DNA of 64,000 nucleotides, taken from Solibacteraceae bacterium (GTDB lineage: Bacteria; Acidobacteriota; Terriglobia; Bryobacterales; Bryobacteraceae). A program made the translations under genes and the position numbers. Under the pieces are notes generated by a model that saw only the letters and a program-made list of their open reading frames with translations, was not told where the DNA came from and did not search any database. Below, one piece after another: positions 55,209-63,687 of this stretch; within the stretch, counting starts at the first letter, position 1, and the number at the start of each line of letters is the position of its first letter. Location: contig JALSRK010000031.1 of the NCBI GenBank assembly GCA_026984795.1, forward strand, positions 62,001-126,000, read 5' to 3'.

Positions 55209-56527
55209 TTCGCCTTCTCCGTCGCCGCCTGCTCCCGCAGCGCGCGGATGCTGAAACGTTCGAGTTCCCCGCTTGCCGAGATCGGAGCGGTGTACTCGGA
55301 ATTGCGCAGCCGGGGGGAGGAGTCGATGATCTCCAGCAGTTTGCCGGCTTCGGCCGCCTCGCCGGAGAAGCGGACCTCCGAACGCGCGATCTGAAGATTT
55401 CGCAGCCACGCCGGCGGGGCCAGCAGGTTCGTCAAGTCGCGCAAGACGTCCAAATCGTCCCGGGTCTGGGCGTAGAAGCGGCGGAGAAGCTCGCGCCGGG
55501 CCTGGAGTCTTTGGATCTCCGCCTCCAACCCGCGCACGCGCGCCGCCTGGGCCGTGTAGCGGTTGATCTCTTGCTGGAGCGCGGCCTGGTAGTCGCGTTC
55601 GGCCATCCCGCTGACGACGCCGAGAGCGCCGAGCAAGACGAGCAGGATAGAGGCCAGGACAACCGTTGGGATGTAGACAGCCCGCGAACTGCGGCGGCGG
55701 TGCTCGGGAGCGAGCAAATTGGCCGACAGCGCCAGCCAGGGACAAGCCCCGGCCAGCGCTGTGGCGTAAGAAGCGACGGCATCGCTCAGATTCCACCCTT
55801 CCGGCGCGGCAACGGGCTCCGGAAGCAGTTCCACAAGGCGAAACGGTTGGGTGTCCGGCGGCAGCCGGAGCTCGGCCGCAGCCAGAGCCACGGCGCGTTC
55901 CCGCGGCAAGTCGAAAGTAGCCGAGAACAGGGGCCGGGACGGGCTCTCCCCATAAGCTTCCCATCCCTCGCCGTGCGGCTCCAGCACAAGGAATCCGCCG
56001 GCCGGCGGCGTACGGAGCATTCGGAAAGCCGCGTAGCAGGCAGCGGCGGAAAAAGTGAAAGCGGCCGCGCGCAGGCCGGCCTCGGCGAAGGAGGCGGCGT
56101 AGTGCTCGATGGCTTCCCGGAGAGCAATCGCCACCAGGACGACGGAAGTGCCGGGGACGCGGGCCCAAGTGAAGACGACGTCATCCTCCGGGTAGGGGTG
56201 CAGCGAGTCCACCTGGTAGCCCACAGCGGATTCCAAATCCTTGTCGGAGACGCCGGGCAGCGAAAGCTGGCGGACGATGATCTGTTCGCGCGGCAGCAAG
56301 ACGGCAGCCGAGAGGTGCGCGCATCCATGCCGGCGCAAGAACTGCTGATATTCAGCCCCCCAGTCGGCGGCAGGCCGGCGGCGGAAGCCCGCGACAACGG
56401 CGCCGCCCAGGATGCGCACTTCGCTGGGGCGCACCCGAACGGCGGTGACGACGAGATCGTCGCCGCGGATTTCGACCCCGATACCGGTGCCGAAAGAGAG
56501 CCACTTGCGCAGATCACCCGTAATCAT
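55205..56527 (-). CDS. gspL: Type II secretion protein GspL (PilM-PilN fusion-like)
   Basis: 440 aa from the ATG at 56527, which overlaps the gspK stop as ATGA. The N-terminal half is an actin-like PilM/GspL cytoplasmic domain (GVEIRGDDLVVTAVRV, LLPREQIIVRQLSLPGV, AVGYQVDSLHPYPEDDVVF). A membrane helix at about 288-308 (VVLASILLVLLGALGVVSGM) leads to a periplasmic coiled coil and a ferredoxin-like end as in PilN (NLLAPPAWLRNLQIARSEVR). It recruits the GspE ATPase to the membrane platform. Confidence 0.86.
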   Translation of the reverse strand: MITGDLRKWLSFGTGIGVEIRGDDLVVTAVRVRPSEVRILGGAVVAGFRRRPAADWGAEYQQFLRRHGCAHLSAAVLLPREQIIVRQLSLPGVSDKDLESAVGYQVDSLHPYPEDDVVFTWARVPGTSVVLVAIALREAIEHYAASFAEAGLRAAAFTFSAAACYAAFRMLRTPPAGGFLVLEPHGEGWEAYGESPSRPLFSATFDLPRERAVALAAAELRLPPDTQPFRLVELLPEPVAAPEGWNLSDAVASYATALAGACPWLALSANLLAPEHRRRSSRAVYIPTVVLASILLVLLGALGVVSGMAERDYQAALQQEINRYTAQAARVRGLEAEIQRLQARRELLRRFYAQTRDDLDVLRDLTNLLAPPAWLRNLQIARSEVRFSGEAAEAGKLLEIIDSSPRLRNSEYTAPISASGELERFSIRALREQAATEKAK

Positions 56528-57531
56528 GGCCAATTCCAGTCTCCGGCGACGGCGTAGTCATGCCACCGCAACACCTGGTACGGCGGCTGGAAGCCGGAGC
56601 CGAAGAGCTTCACCAAGGCGGCCACGGAACGGCGGAGATCGGAAAGCGACCCGTCCTGGCGGCGCAGCCGGGCGGTGGCGCGGATCGTAAAGATCGAGTT
56701 GCCGCCCACGGCGAGCCTGGATGCCGCCGGCCCCGCATACCGGCGGAACTGGTTCAGGTCCTCCACCGTCAGCGGCCGGAGCCGCCGCAGCGTGACGATC
56801 TCTTCGACCGCGGGCGCCGGCACCCCCAAGGCGCGAAGCAGGGCGGGGTCCGCCGTATTGATATCGAAGGCGGCGTTGTTGCCGAAGACAGAGACGCAGT
56901 CCCGCAACCCGCTGCGCCGGACGAGCCGGCCCTCGGCGTCCCGGACGTAGGTACCGTAAAAGAGTTCCGGTGTCATGCCCTCGACCAGCAGAAGCTCTTC
57001 GACCTGTTGGAAAGACGCATGGCGGGCGCGAAAAGACGGAGTGCGGGCCAGGTATCGCTGGTCGAAAGAGCTGAGGCCGGGGCCGGGGATGGGACGCCGC
57101 CAGTCGAGCACCGCGGCGGCGATGAGCTGCGCCCGCGCCGGCTCGGCTCCGAGAGCCACCAGCAGACGAACGATCTCTTCCTCGGAGGCGAGGTTGATGT
57201 TGAGCTTCGCGCTCGCGGGAATGATCTCGACAACGGCGTCGCCTTCGGGGAAGCGGTGATAAAGGCGCGGTATGCCTTGCGCCCAGTACCGGCTGGTACC
57301 GTCGGGGTTTTTCGCCTGGGGGCCCCAGAGCATATAGCAGACGGTGCGGTCCACGGCGCCGGCGGCGAGGTAGTAGCTCTGCAGCCCCTCGACGTCGGTA
57401 GCGGTTCGCTCGGTCTCCCCGCGCACGGTCATCGCTACGGAAAAGGCAATCACCGAAAGCGCGGCGGTCAGCCAGAGAACCACCAGCAAAGCGGCGCCCC
57501 GTTGCCGGCGACAGGAAGCGTCAGTCCACAT
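56524..57531 (-). CDS. gspK: Minor pseudopilin GspK
   Basis: 335 aa. Prepilin-like N-terminus RQRGAALLVVLWLTAALSVI, with no Glu at position 5 after the cleavage Gly, as normal for GspK at the pilus tip. The large globular domain has two helix-hairpin-helix-like parts (LNINLASEEEIVRLLVALG and FDINTADPALLRALGVPAP), typical of GspK. The start overlaps gspJ by 11 bases and the stop overlaps gspL by 4. Confidence 0.92.
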   Translation of the reverse strand: MWTDASCRRQRGAALLVVLWLTAALSVIAFSVAMTVRGETERTATDVEGLQSYYLAAGAVDRTVCYMLWGPQAKNPDGTSRYWAQGIPRLYHRFPEGDAVVEIIPASAKLNINLASEEEIVRLLVALGAEPARAQLIAAAVLDWRRPIPGPGLSSFDQRYLARTPSFRARHASFQQVEELLLVEGMTPELFYGTYVRDAEGRLVRRSGLRDCVSVFGNNAAFDINTADPALLRALGVPAPAVEEIVTLRRLRPLTVEDLNQFRRYAGPAASRLAVGGNSIFTIRATARLRRQDGSLSDLRRSVAALVKLFGSGFQPPYQVLRWHDYAVAGDWNWP

Positions 57532-58249
57532 ACTGAAACCCTGGGATGCGATTCACCCGGACCGGGACGGTGATCGGCAGAATGGGAATGCCGGTAGCAT
57601 CGGGCTCGAGCTGAGCCATGTCAATGCGGATCGCCAATGGGAACTCCCGTTCCGACCAGACCGGCGCCCACTCGCGGAAGACGGGCGCGGGGGCGGGCTT
57701 CTGGTAGGAAAAGCGGCAGTAGGCCAGCCGGTCCGCCAGGACGAAGGAGCGCGGGCCGGCCTCCACCGGAACGAAAAGCGTGCCCTGGTTCGGGGGGCCG
57801 GGTCCGAGGCACAAGCGGCCGGTCGAGGCCGGACCGGTGTAATAATGCTCATTGACGATGAGCCGGACGCCGCGGCCGTCGTCGCGGGGGATCACCTGAT
57901 ACTCGAGGATCCGCGGATACCCCCGATGCCCTTCTTCGAGCGAGTAGCTGGAGACAAACCGCATCGTCTGGGGGAGCCCCTGAAAGAACGGCAAGGGGTG
58001 GACCGGTCCGCCCGCCTGGATGCCACACTCGGCCACGGTGACGATCATCCCGGCGATCTGTTGCTCGAGGATCCGCTGGGCGCCGAAGACCCGGCGGTTC
58101 TTGATGACCCGGCTGTTGGTCTTCTCCATCGCGTTGAGCCCAACGTGGAGCGCCACGAGCACGGCGGTGGAGAGCAAGCTGACCAGGGAGATGGCGATCA
58201 GCAGCTCGAGGAGCGTGACACCGGCGCGGAGATTGCGTTTCCGGGTCAT
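57521..58249 (-). CDS. gspJ: Minor pseudopilin GspJ
   Basis: 242 aa from the ATG at 58249, which overlaps the gspI stop by 4 bases. Prepilin motif RAGVTLLELLIAISLVSLLS with Glu at +5. The beta-rich globular domain (FVSSYSLEEGHRGYPRILEY, GTLFVPVEAGPRSFVLADRL) fits the GspJ size and position. It forms the tip complex with GspI and GspK. Confidence 0.85.
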   Translation of the reverse strand: MTRKRNLRAGVTLLELLIAISLVSLLSTAVLVALHVGLNAMEKTNSRVIKNRRVFGAQRILEQQIAGMIVTVAECGIQAGGPVHPLPFFQGLPQTMRFVSSYSLEEGHRGYPRILEYQVIPRDDGRGVRLIVNEHYYTGPASTGRLCLGPGPPNQGTLFVPVEAGPRSFVLADRLAYCRFSYQKPAPAPVFREWAPVWSEREFPLAIRIDMAQLEPDATGIPILPITVPVRVNRIPGFQYVD

Positions 58250-58680
58250 GGGACCATCGGCGGCATGGACAGATCCTCCGGGCGCAGCACCGCGGAACGG
58301 TAGGCCGCCAACCGCAGCGTCCGGCGCCGTCCCGCCGCCATCCACCAAACTTCGACCTCGATGCGGTCCAGGGCGATCTGCCCCGGGGCGGCGTGGGGAG
58401 CGCGCTGGAAGGGGACTACCCGAGCCCGCCAGCCGCCTTCGAGGCCGGTGGTCTCAGGATTCCAGGCGCCCTGGATGTCGGCGCCCTTCGGCAGCGAGGG
58501 CTGAGTGAGCAGCTCGTCCATGGTTCGCTTGGCAAGCAGCCGGGCCCGGCCGTAGTCGGTGAGGCGGGAAGCGTTCGAAAGCGAAGTCGAGAGGTTCGAC
58601 AGCAGGCCGACGACCGCCACGGCCATGATCACGGTGGCGACCAGGACCTCCAGCAGAGTGTAGCCGCGTTCGGATTTCAT
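58246..58680 (-). CDS. gspI: Minor pseudopilin GspI
   Basis: 144 aa with the prepilin motif SERGYTLLEVLVATVIMAVA (cleavage after Gly6, Glu at +5) and a small globular domain with the conserved early RARLLAKRTMDELL helix. Overlaps gspH and gspJ by 4 bases each. It nucleates the tip complex. Confidence 0.87.
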   Translation of the reverse strand: MKSERGYTLLEVLVATVIMAVAVVGLLSNLSTSLSNASRLTDYGRARLLAKRTMDELLTQPSLPKGADIQGAWNPETTGLEGGWRARVVPFQRAPHAAPGQIALDRIEVEVWWMAAGRRRTLRLAAYRSAVLRPEDLSMPPMVP

Positions 58681-59159
58681 TGGGCCGCCCCCCGCTGGAT
58701 CTCGGGCACTCCGGTGATGGGATCGATGCGCACGGTGCGCAACCCGCCGCGGGCATTGACAAGTTCGACGCTGATCCGGGGGATTGTTGCACCGGGGAAC
58801 AACAGGAACCGGCGGGCCGCCCCCGGCTGCCCAAGGATCTCCGGCAGCACGCGGCGGACCTTCACGCCGGCGGGCAACTCGAGCGTCTTCCGGAAACCCG
58901 GCCGGGAAGACCGCATGGTAAGCCGGGCCTCGCCGGGCAGGATCTCGATCTCGACCACCTCCTGCAGGCGCTCGGCCCGGCTCAGACCGCCGTTGAGGAA
59001 AGCGGCCACGGAATCGCCGGCCGAAGCCAGCCGGATCGAGTCGATGCCGGAGGAGATCGAGGGAAACGTGATGCCGACCAAGAGGGCGATCAACGAGACC
59101 ACGATGAGCATCTCGATGAGGGTGACGCCCTGCTCGGCTCTTTTCGACGCGAATCCCAT
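58677..59159 (-). CDS. gspH: Minor pseudopilin GspH
   Basis: 160 aa. Prepilin motif EQGVTLIEMLIVVSLIALLV with Glu at +5, followed by a beta-sandwich domain (VVEIEILPGEARLTMRSS, RFLLFPGATIPRISVELVN) as in GspH/FimT. It lies 34 bases after the gspG start gene end and is coupled to gspI by a 4-base overlap. Confidence 0.88.
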   Translation of the reverse strand: MGFASKRAEQGVTLIEMLIVVSLIALLVGITFPSISSGIDSIRLASAGDSVAAFLNGGLSRAERLQEVVEIEILPGEARLTMRSSRPGFRKTLELPAGVKVRRVLPEILGQPGAARRFLLFPGATIPRISVELVNARGGLRTVRIDPITGVPEIQRGAAQ

Positions 59160-59193
59160 CCGCCGCCTCCCGCGTGCAGCCCGCAGCGGACCG

Positions 59194-59640
59194 CTACTTG
59201 CTCTTCCAGCTCACGATATCGGCGAAGATGCCGTCGCCTCCGGGCTGGCCGTCGGCGCCGTAGCTGATGATCTCCGGCTCCAGGCCGCCGTTTTCCGGCG
59301 GATACCGGTAGACGTACGGATTGCCCCACGGGTCGTCGGGGATCTCCTGGGGCAGGTACGGGCCCTGCCAGTTGTTGACCCCCTGGGGCGGAGTGCGGAG
59401 CGCCTGGAGCCCTTGTTCGGTGGTCGGATAGACTCCGGTATCGAGCTTGTAGGCGCCCAGAGCGGTCATGAACGAGTTGATCTGAGCACGGGCGGCGGTA
59501 ATCCGCGCCGTGTCGCTTTTTTGCAGCATTCGCGGGGCCACCAGCGCGGCGAAGAGGGCGATGATGGTCACCACGACCAGCATCTCGATCAGCGTGACGC
59601 CGGCTTGCCGCCGTTTCTTTCGTCGGTTGGGTTGTCGCAT
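59194..59640 (-). CDS. gspG: Major pseudopilin GspG
   Basis: 148 aa. Basic leader and prepilin motif RQAGVTLIEMLVVVTIIALF with Glu at +5. The GspG body is clear: DTGVYPTTEQGLQALRTPP, DPWGNPYVYRYP, and the C-terminal calcium-binding loop SYGADGQPGGDGIFADI. It polymerises into the pseudopilus. No prepilin peptidase gene is in the window. Confidence 0.95.
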   Translation of the reverse strand: MRQPNRRKKRRQAGVTLIEMLVVVTIIALFAALVAPRMLQKSDTARITAARAQINSFMTALGAYKLDTGVYPTTEQGLQALRTPPQGVNNWQGPYLPQEIPDDPWGNPYVYRYPPENGGLEPEIISYGADGQPGGDGIFADIVSWKSK

Positions 59641-59650
59641 AGTTACACCG

Positions 59651-60859
59651 TTACACCGCTACGTCATTGATGCTGGTAATCGCCAGCAGCATGCTCAGGA
59701 CAAGGATTCCTACCAGCACGCCCATCACGAGGATCACCAAGGGCTCGAACAGAGAGGTAAACCTCTTGATGGCCGCACGGGTGTCTTTCTCATAGATTTT
59801 CGCCATTTGAGCGAACATTTCGTCCAGCCGCCCGGTTTCCTCGCCCACGGTGAGCAGGTGGCCGGCCAGCGGAGGAAACTCGCCGGTGCGTTTCAACGGC
59901 CCGGAGATGCCTTCGCCGCGCTTCACCCCCTGGGCGACGGAATCGAGACACGAAGCGATCTTGCGGTTGTTCAGGATGGCCCCGGCAATGGCGATCGACT
60001 GAACCAGGGGCACGCTGTTGGCCACCAGGGTGGACATGGCGCCGGCGAACCGGGCGGTCTCGGCCTTGAGCAGCGCGTCACCGAGCAGGGGAATCCGGAG
60101 GCGGAAGCCGTCCCACCAGAGGCGTCCTCTCTCGGTCTGAATGTAGCTCCGCATCCCGGCCACGCCGGCCAGCAGGGCGGCGATTCCGATCCAGCCGTAG
60201 GCACGGAGGAAGGCGCTGGCCTCGAGCAGCATCTTCGTGGGCAGCGGCATCTCCATGCGGGACTGCTCGAAGACGGCGGCGAAGCGCGGCACGACGAAGT
60301 ACATCAGCACGAGGATGGAAGCGAGGCCGACGAGGGTCAGCAGGGCTGGATAGACCATCGACGAGACGATGTAGTTGCGCAAATCGTCGCGGGTCTCCTC
60401 GAACTCCGCCAAACGCTCGAACACCGCCGCCAGCGATCCGCTGGCCTCGCCAGCGCGCACCATGTTGACATAGAGCTGCGAGAAGTACTCGGGATGTCCG
60501 GCGAGGCTGTCGGCCAGCGATTTGCCGCCCTTGAGGGTCCGGATTACCTCATGCAGGACGCCGCGGAAGACGTCCCGCTCGGTGAGGTCTCTGGCGATGG
60601 TGAGGGCGCGGTCCACGGGAACGCCGGCGCTGAGCAGCGTCGAGAGCTCGCGGGTGAACAGGAGCACGTCCTTGCGCCTGCCCCCGCCGAAAGAGGGCAT
60701 CTTTAGGGAGAGCCTGGCGGAGCGGGGCTGCCCGACATAGACCGGCGTGAGGCCCTGGCGGCGCAGCTCGGAGGCCACGGCCTTCTCGTCGGGCCCGGCC
60801 AAGGTGCCGGTCCGGAGCTTGCCGTCGGAGGCCACCGCTTTGAAGTAGAAGCTCGCCAT
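59651..60859 (-). CDS. gspF: Type II secretion inner-membrane protein GspF
   Basis: 402 aa platform protein of the GspF/PilC family. Two repeated cytoplasmic helical domains (FTRELSTLLSAGVPVDRALT and FAGAMSTLVANSVPLVQSIA) are separated by membrane helices, with the last one at the C-terminus (LVILVMGVLVGILVLSMLLA). A short N-terminal domain resembles YFKAVASDGKLRTG as in other GspF proteins. It lies 6 bases after gspE and 10 bases before gspG. Confidence 0.95.
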   Translation of the reverse strand: MASFYFKAVASDGKLRTGTLAGPDEKAVASELRRQGLTPVYVGQPRSARLSLKMPSFGGGRRKDVLLFTRELSTLLSAGVPVDRALTIARDLTERDVFRGVLHEVIRTLKGGKSLADSLAGHPEYFSQLYVNMVRAGEASGSLAAVFERLAEFEETRDDLRNYIVSSMVYPALLTLVGLASILVLMYFVVPRFAAVFEQSRMEMPLPTKMLLEASAFLRAYGWIGIAALLAGVAGMRSYIQTERGRLWWDGFRLRIPLLGDALLKAETARFAGAMSTLVANSVPLVQSIAIAGAILNNRKIASCLDSVAQGVKRGEGISGPLKRTGEFPPLAGHLLTVGEETGRLDEMFAQMAKIYEKDTRAAIKRFTSLFEPLVILVMGVLVGILVLSMLLAITSINDVAV

Positions 60860-60865
60860 GGCGGC

Positions 60866-62506
60866 TCAGAACTCCTGGGTCACCCGGAGCACCTCGTCGG
60901 CGGTGGTGATGCCCTGGCGCACCTTCATCCAACCATCTTCTCTAAGCGTACGCATGCCGTTGCGGATGGCGGCCTTGGCCAGCTCGGAGGCGTCGGCGTT
61001 GGCCATGATCAGCTTGCGGATCTCGTCGTTGAGCTCCATCAACTCGAAAATGCCGATGCGGCCGGTGTAGCCGGAGCCGAAGCAGCGGTCGCAGCCGGCC
61101 CCGGCGTAGACTTCGATCTCCTCGCCCTCCGGGGTGAGCCGCGTGCCCGCGGGGCGCTTGCAGAACGGGCAGATGACGCGCACCAAGCGCTGGGCCATCA
61201 CCGCCACGACGGAGGAGGTGATCAAATAGTTCTCCACGCCCATGTCGGTGAGGCGGGTGATGGCGCTGGGGGCGTCGTTGGTATGCAGCGTCGAGTAGAC
61301 GAAGTGGCCGGTGAGGGCGGCGCGGATGGCGATGTCGGCCGTCTCGCGGTCGCGGATCTCGCCCACCATGATGACGTCCGGGTCCTGGCGGACGATGTGG
61401 CGCAGGCCGGCGGCGAAGGTGAGCCCGATCTGGGTGTTGACGTGGATCTGGTTGATCCCGTCCATCTGATACTCGACGGGATCCTCGATGGTGATGATCT
61501 TCCGGTCCGTCTTGTTGACGCGTTTGAGAGCCGAGTAAAGCGTCGTGGATTTGCCGGAGCCGGTGGGACCGGTGACGAGGAAGATGCCGTGGGGAAGCTG
61601 GGTGAAGTGCTCCATGCGGGTAAGCATCTGCTCGTCGAAGCCCAGGCTCTGCAGGTCGAAGAACTCGCTCTGGGAGCGGTCCAGCAGGCGCATGACGACG
61701 CTTTCCCCGTAAAGCGTCGGGAGCGTCGAGACGCGGAGGTCCACCTCGCGGCCGAGGGTCTTCACCTTGATGCGGCCGTCCTGGGGCAGGCGGCGCTCGG
61801 CGATGTTGAGCCTGGCCATGAGCTTGACGCGGGAGATGACGGCGGCGCGCAAGTCCTTCGGCGGCGGCTCCTGGGGATAGAGCACGCCGTCGATGCGGAA
61901 GCGGACGCGGAACTCCTTCTCGAACGGCTCCAGGTGGATGTCGCTGGCCCGTTTCTCCACCGCCTGGGCGATCATGGCGTTCACCAGGCGGATCACCGGA
62001 GCCTCGCTGGCCATGTCGCGGAGGTGCTCCAGATCTTCGGTGGAAGCTCCGCCGGCTTCCTCGACGGCCACCGTCTCCGGCTGCTCGGCCTCCCCGTAGT
62101 ACTTGTCGATGGCCTCGAGGATCTCGCTTTCGGCCGCCAGCTCGGTCTTCACCTTCATTCCGGTGACGTTCTTGACCACGGCGATAGTCTCGAAGTCCAG
62201 CGGGTCGGCCATCGCCAGGCTGAGCGTGGAGTCGCTCACCGCCACCGGGAAGCACTTGAACTGGCGGAGAAACTTCGCGGTAAGCCCTTCGGTCTCCGGG
62301 GTGACCGGCGGAGGGCTGTCCAATTTGGCCAAGGGAATCTCGAGCTGGTCCGAGAGAGCGGCCATGACGTCGCGCTGGGCGACGAAGCCGAGATCGATGA
62401 GGATCCTGCCGATCTTCTCGTTGCGCTCCTTCTGGATCTCGAGAGCTTTCTCGAGGTCTTCGGGGGTGAGCAACCGACGCTCGATGAGGATCTCGCCGAG
62501 TCGCAT
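60866..62506 (-). CDS. gspE: Type II secretion ATPase GspE
   Basis: 546 aa cytoplasmic hexameric ATPase. N-terminal MshEN-type domain (LGEILIERRLLTPEDLEKAL). Walker A GPTGSGKS at 313-320, Asp box TIEDPVEYQMDGINQIHVN, Walker B DPDVIMVGEIRDRETADIA, His box TGHFVYSTLHTNDAPSAITR. A zinc-binding tetracysteine (CPFC and CDRC, about 445-485) is present, as in GspE. It powers assembly of the pseudopilus through GspF and GspL. Confidence 0.96.
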   Translation of the reverse strand: MRLGEILIERRLLTPEDLEKALEIQKERNEKIGRILIDLGFVAQRDVMAALSDQLEIPLAKLDSPPPVTPETEGLTAKFLRQFKCFPVAVSDSTLSLAMADPLDFETIAVVKNVTGMKVKTELAAESEILEAIDKYYGEAEQPETVAVEEAGGASTEDLEHLRDMASEAPVIRLVNAMIAQAVEKRASDIHLEPFEKEFRVRFRIDGVLYPQEPPPKDLRAAVISRVKLMARLNIAERRLPQDGRIKVKTLGREVDLRVSTLPTLYGESVVMRLLDRSQSEFFDLQSLGFDEQMLTRMEHFTQLPHGIFLVTGPTGSGKSTTLYSALKRVNKTDRKIITIEDPVEYQMDGINQIHVNTQIGLTFAAGLRHIVRQDPDVIMVGEIRDRETADIAIRAALTGHFVYSTLHTNDAPSAITRLTDMGVENYLITSSVVAVMAQRLVRVICPFCKRPAGTRLTPEGEEIEVYAGAGCDRCFGSGYTGRIGIFELMELNDEIRKLIMANADASELAKAAIRNGMRTLREDGWMKVRQGITTADEVLRVTQEF

Positions 62507-62509
62507 GGC

Positions 62510-63061
62510 TCAGTACTCGGTGTAGCGGATTCGGGCGAGCAGTTCGTCCGGTTGAAGCTTGCCGGCTTTGAAGTCGAGCAAAGCCCGCCGGCTGGCCTCC
62601 ATCAGAATCTGCCGCGGCAGGCCCCGGGAGTCCTCCCAGGAGAAGCGGAACAGGGAGACGCCGACGGCGATCTTCTGCCCGGGGGAAACACCCTGCAAGG
62701 CCACGGCGCATTCGATCATCATGTCGCGCATCATGCGCTTGAGATCTTCCAGGCGCCGGAGTTTCTTCAGCCGGAGCTGTTCGATCTGCTCCCGGGTGAA
62801 AGGCGGGCGGAAGGGGGTGACGACGGCGGCGGCCACCAGGTTGATCTCGGCGGTGAAGACGACGCCGTAGTCGGCCAGATAGACGCCGCGGGTGTTGCCG
62901 AGCAGGTGAAACGGATCGTTGATGTCGTAGCTCTGGATGCGCCGGTCGAACTTGCGCTCCAGGGCGGCGAGACTCTCGCGGCTGACGCGCGGGTGAGGCG
63001 TGGCGGCCGCGGCCACGACACCCAGAGCCAAGGGCAGCAACAGGACGCGGACCGGCTTCAC
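62510..63061 (-). CDS. Exported protein of the secretion operon, unknown function
   Basis: 183 aa. Signal peptide (VRVLLLPLALGVVAAAA), then a mixed alpha/beta protein with LLGNTRGVYLADYGVVFTAE, a charged helix LRLKKLRRLEDLKRMMRDMM and GVSLFRFSWEDSRGLPRQI. I recognise no family. It overlaps the anti-sigma stop by 4 bases and ends 3 bases before gspE, so it is a fixed part of the operon and probably acts in the periplasm. Confidence 0.75.
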   Translation of the reverse strand: MKPVRVLLLPLALGVVAAAATPHPRVSRESLAALERKFDRRIQSYDINDPFHLLGNTRGVYLADYGVVFTAEINLVAAAVVTPFRPPFTREQIEQLRLKKLRRLEDLKRMMRDMMIECAVALQGVSPGQKIAVGVSLFRFSWEDSRGLPRQILMEASRRALLDFKAGKLQPDELLARIRYTEY

Positions 63062-63642
63062 GGCTCACCCTCCCGGTAGACGCTGGCGACCTGCAGGACG
63101 TTCACCCGCTTCAGAAGATATTCGAAGTTTTCCTGGATGGTGACCATGTCGGCGCGCCGCTGGAGCTCGAAGCGCTGCTCGGCGGCGGCCAGCAGCCGCG
63201 CGGTCTCTTCGCGGTGGCGCTGCTCGGCGGCGGCCAGGGCCTGGGAAACCGCCGCGTCGAGGCGGGCGGCCACCTGCTGGTCCACGACTTGCCGGATCTC
63301 GGCGCGGTCCAGCGCCGGAGGAGGGACCGGGGCCGGCCGGGTGAAGGCGTGGACCAGGATGGCCACCGAGAGCATCGCCGCGGAGGCGAAACCCAGCCGG
63401 GGCGCCGACTGCCAGAAGCGCTGCCACCAGGAAGGTTCCAGCACCTTGTCGGAGACGAAGGCGATCCGCTGCGGGACCGGCTCCTCGCGCACGCTGAGCA
63501 GGGCCGTCCTGGTCAGCTCCAGCCGTTCCAGCTCCTGGCGGCACGCTTCGCAGGCGGCGAGGTGGCGTTCCACCGCCCGGCGCTCGGCGGGCGGAATCTC
63601 TGCGAGGAAGTAACCCTTCAGATCGATATTCGAGCAACTCAT
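63058..63642 (-). CDS. Zinc-finger anti-sigma factor
   Basis: 194 aa. N-terminal ZAS domain with H27-x3-C31-x2-C34 (ERHLAACEACRQELERLE), one membrane helix at about 82-100 (RLGFASAAMLSVAILVHAF) and a periplasmic coiled coil rich in Ala, Gln and Glu (about 115-170). It follows the sigma gene after 45 bases and overlaps the next gene by 4, so the regulator is at the head of the secretion operon and probably controls it through release of its sigma factor. Confidence 0.88.
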   Translation of the reverse strand: MSCSNIDLKGYFLAEIPPAERRAVERHLAACEACRQELERLELTRTALLSVREEPVPQRIAFVSDKVLEPSWWQRFWQSAPRLGFASAAMLSVAILVHAFTRPAPVPPPALDRAEIRQVVDQQVAARLDAAVSQALAAAEQRHREETARLLAAAEQRFELQRRADMVTIQENFEYLLKRVNVLQVASVYREGEP

Positions 63643-63687
63643 GCGTCACCCCATGATCCAGTCTGCGGCGCACCACCGCGGAAGACC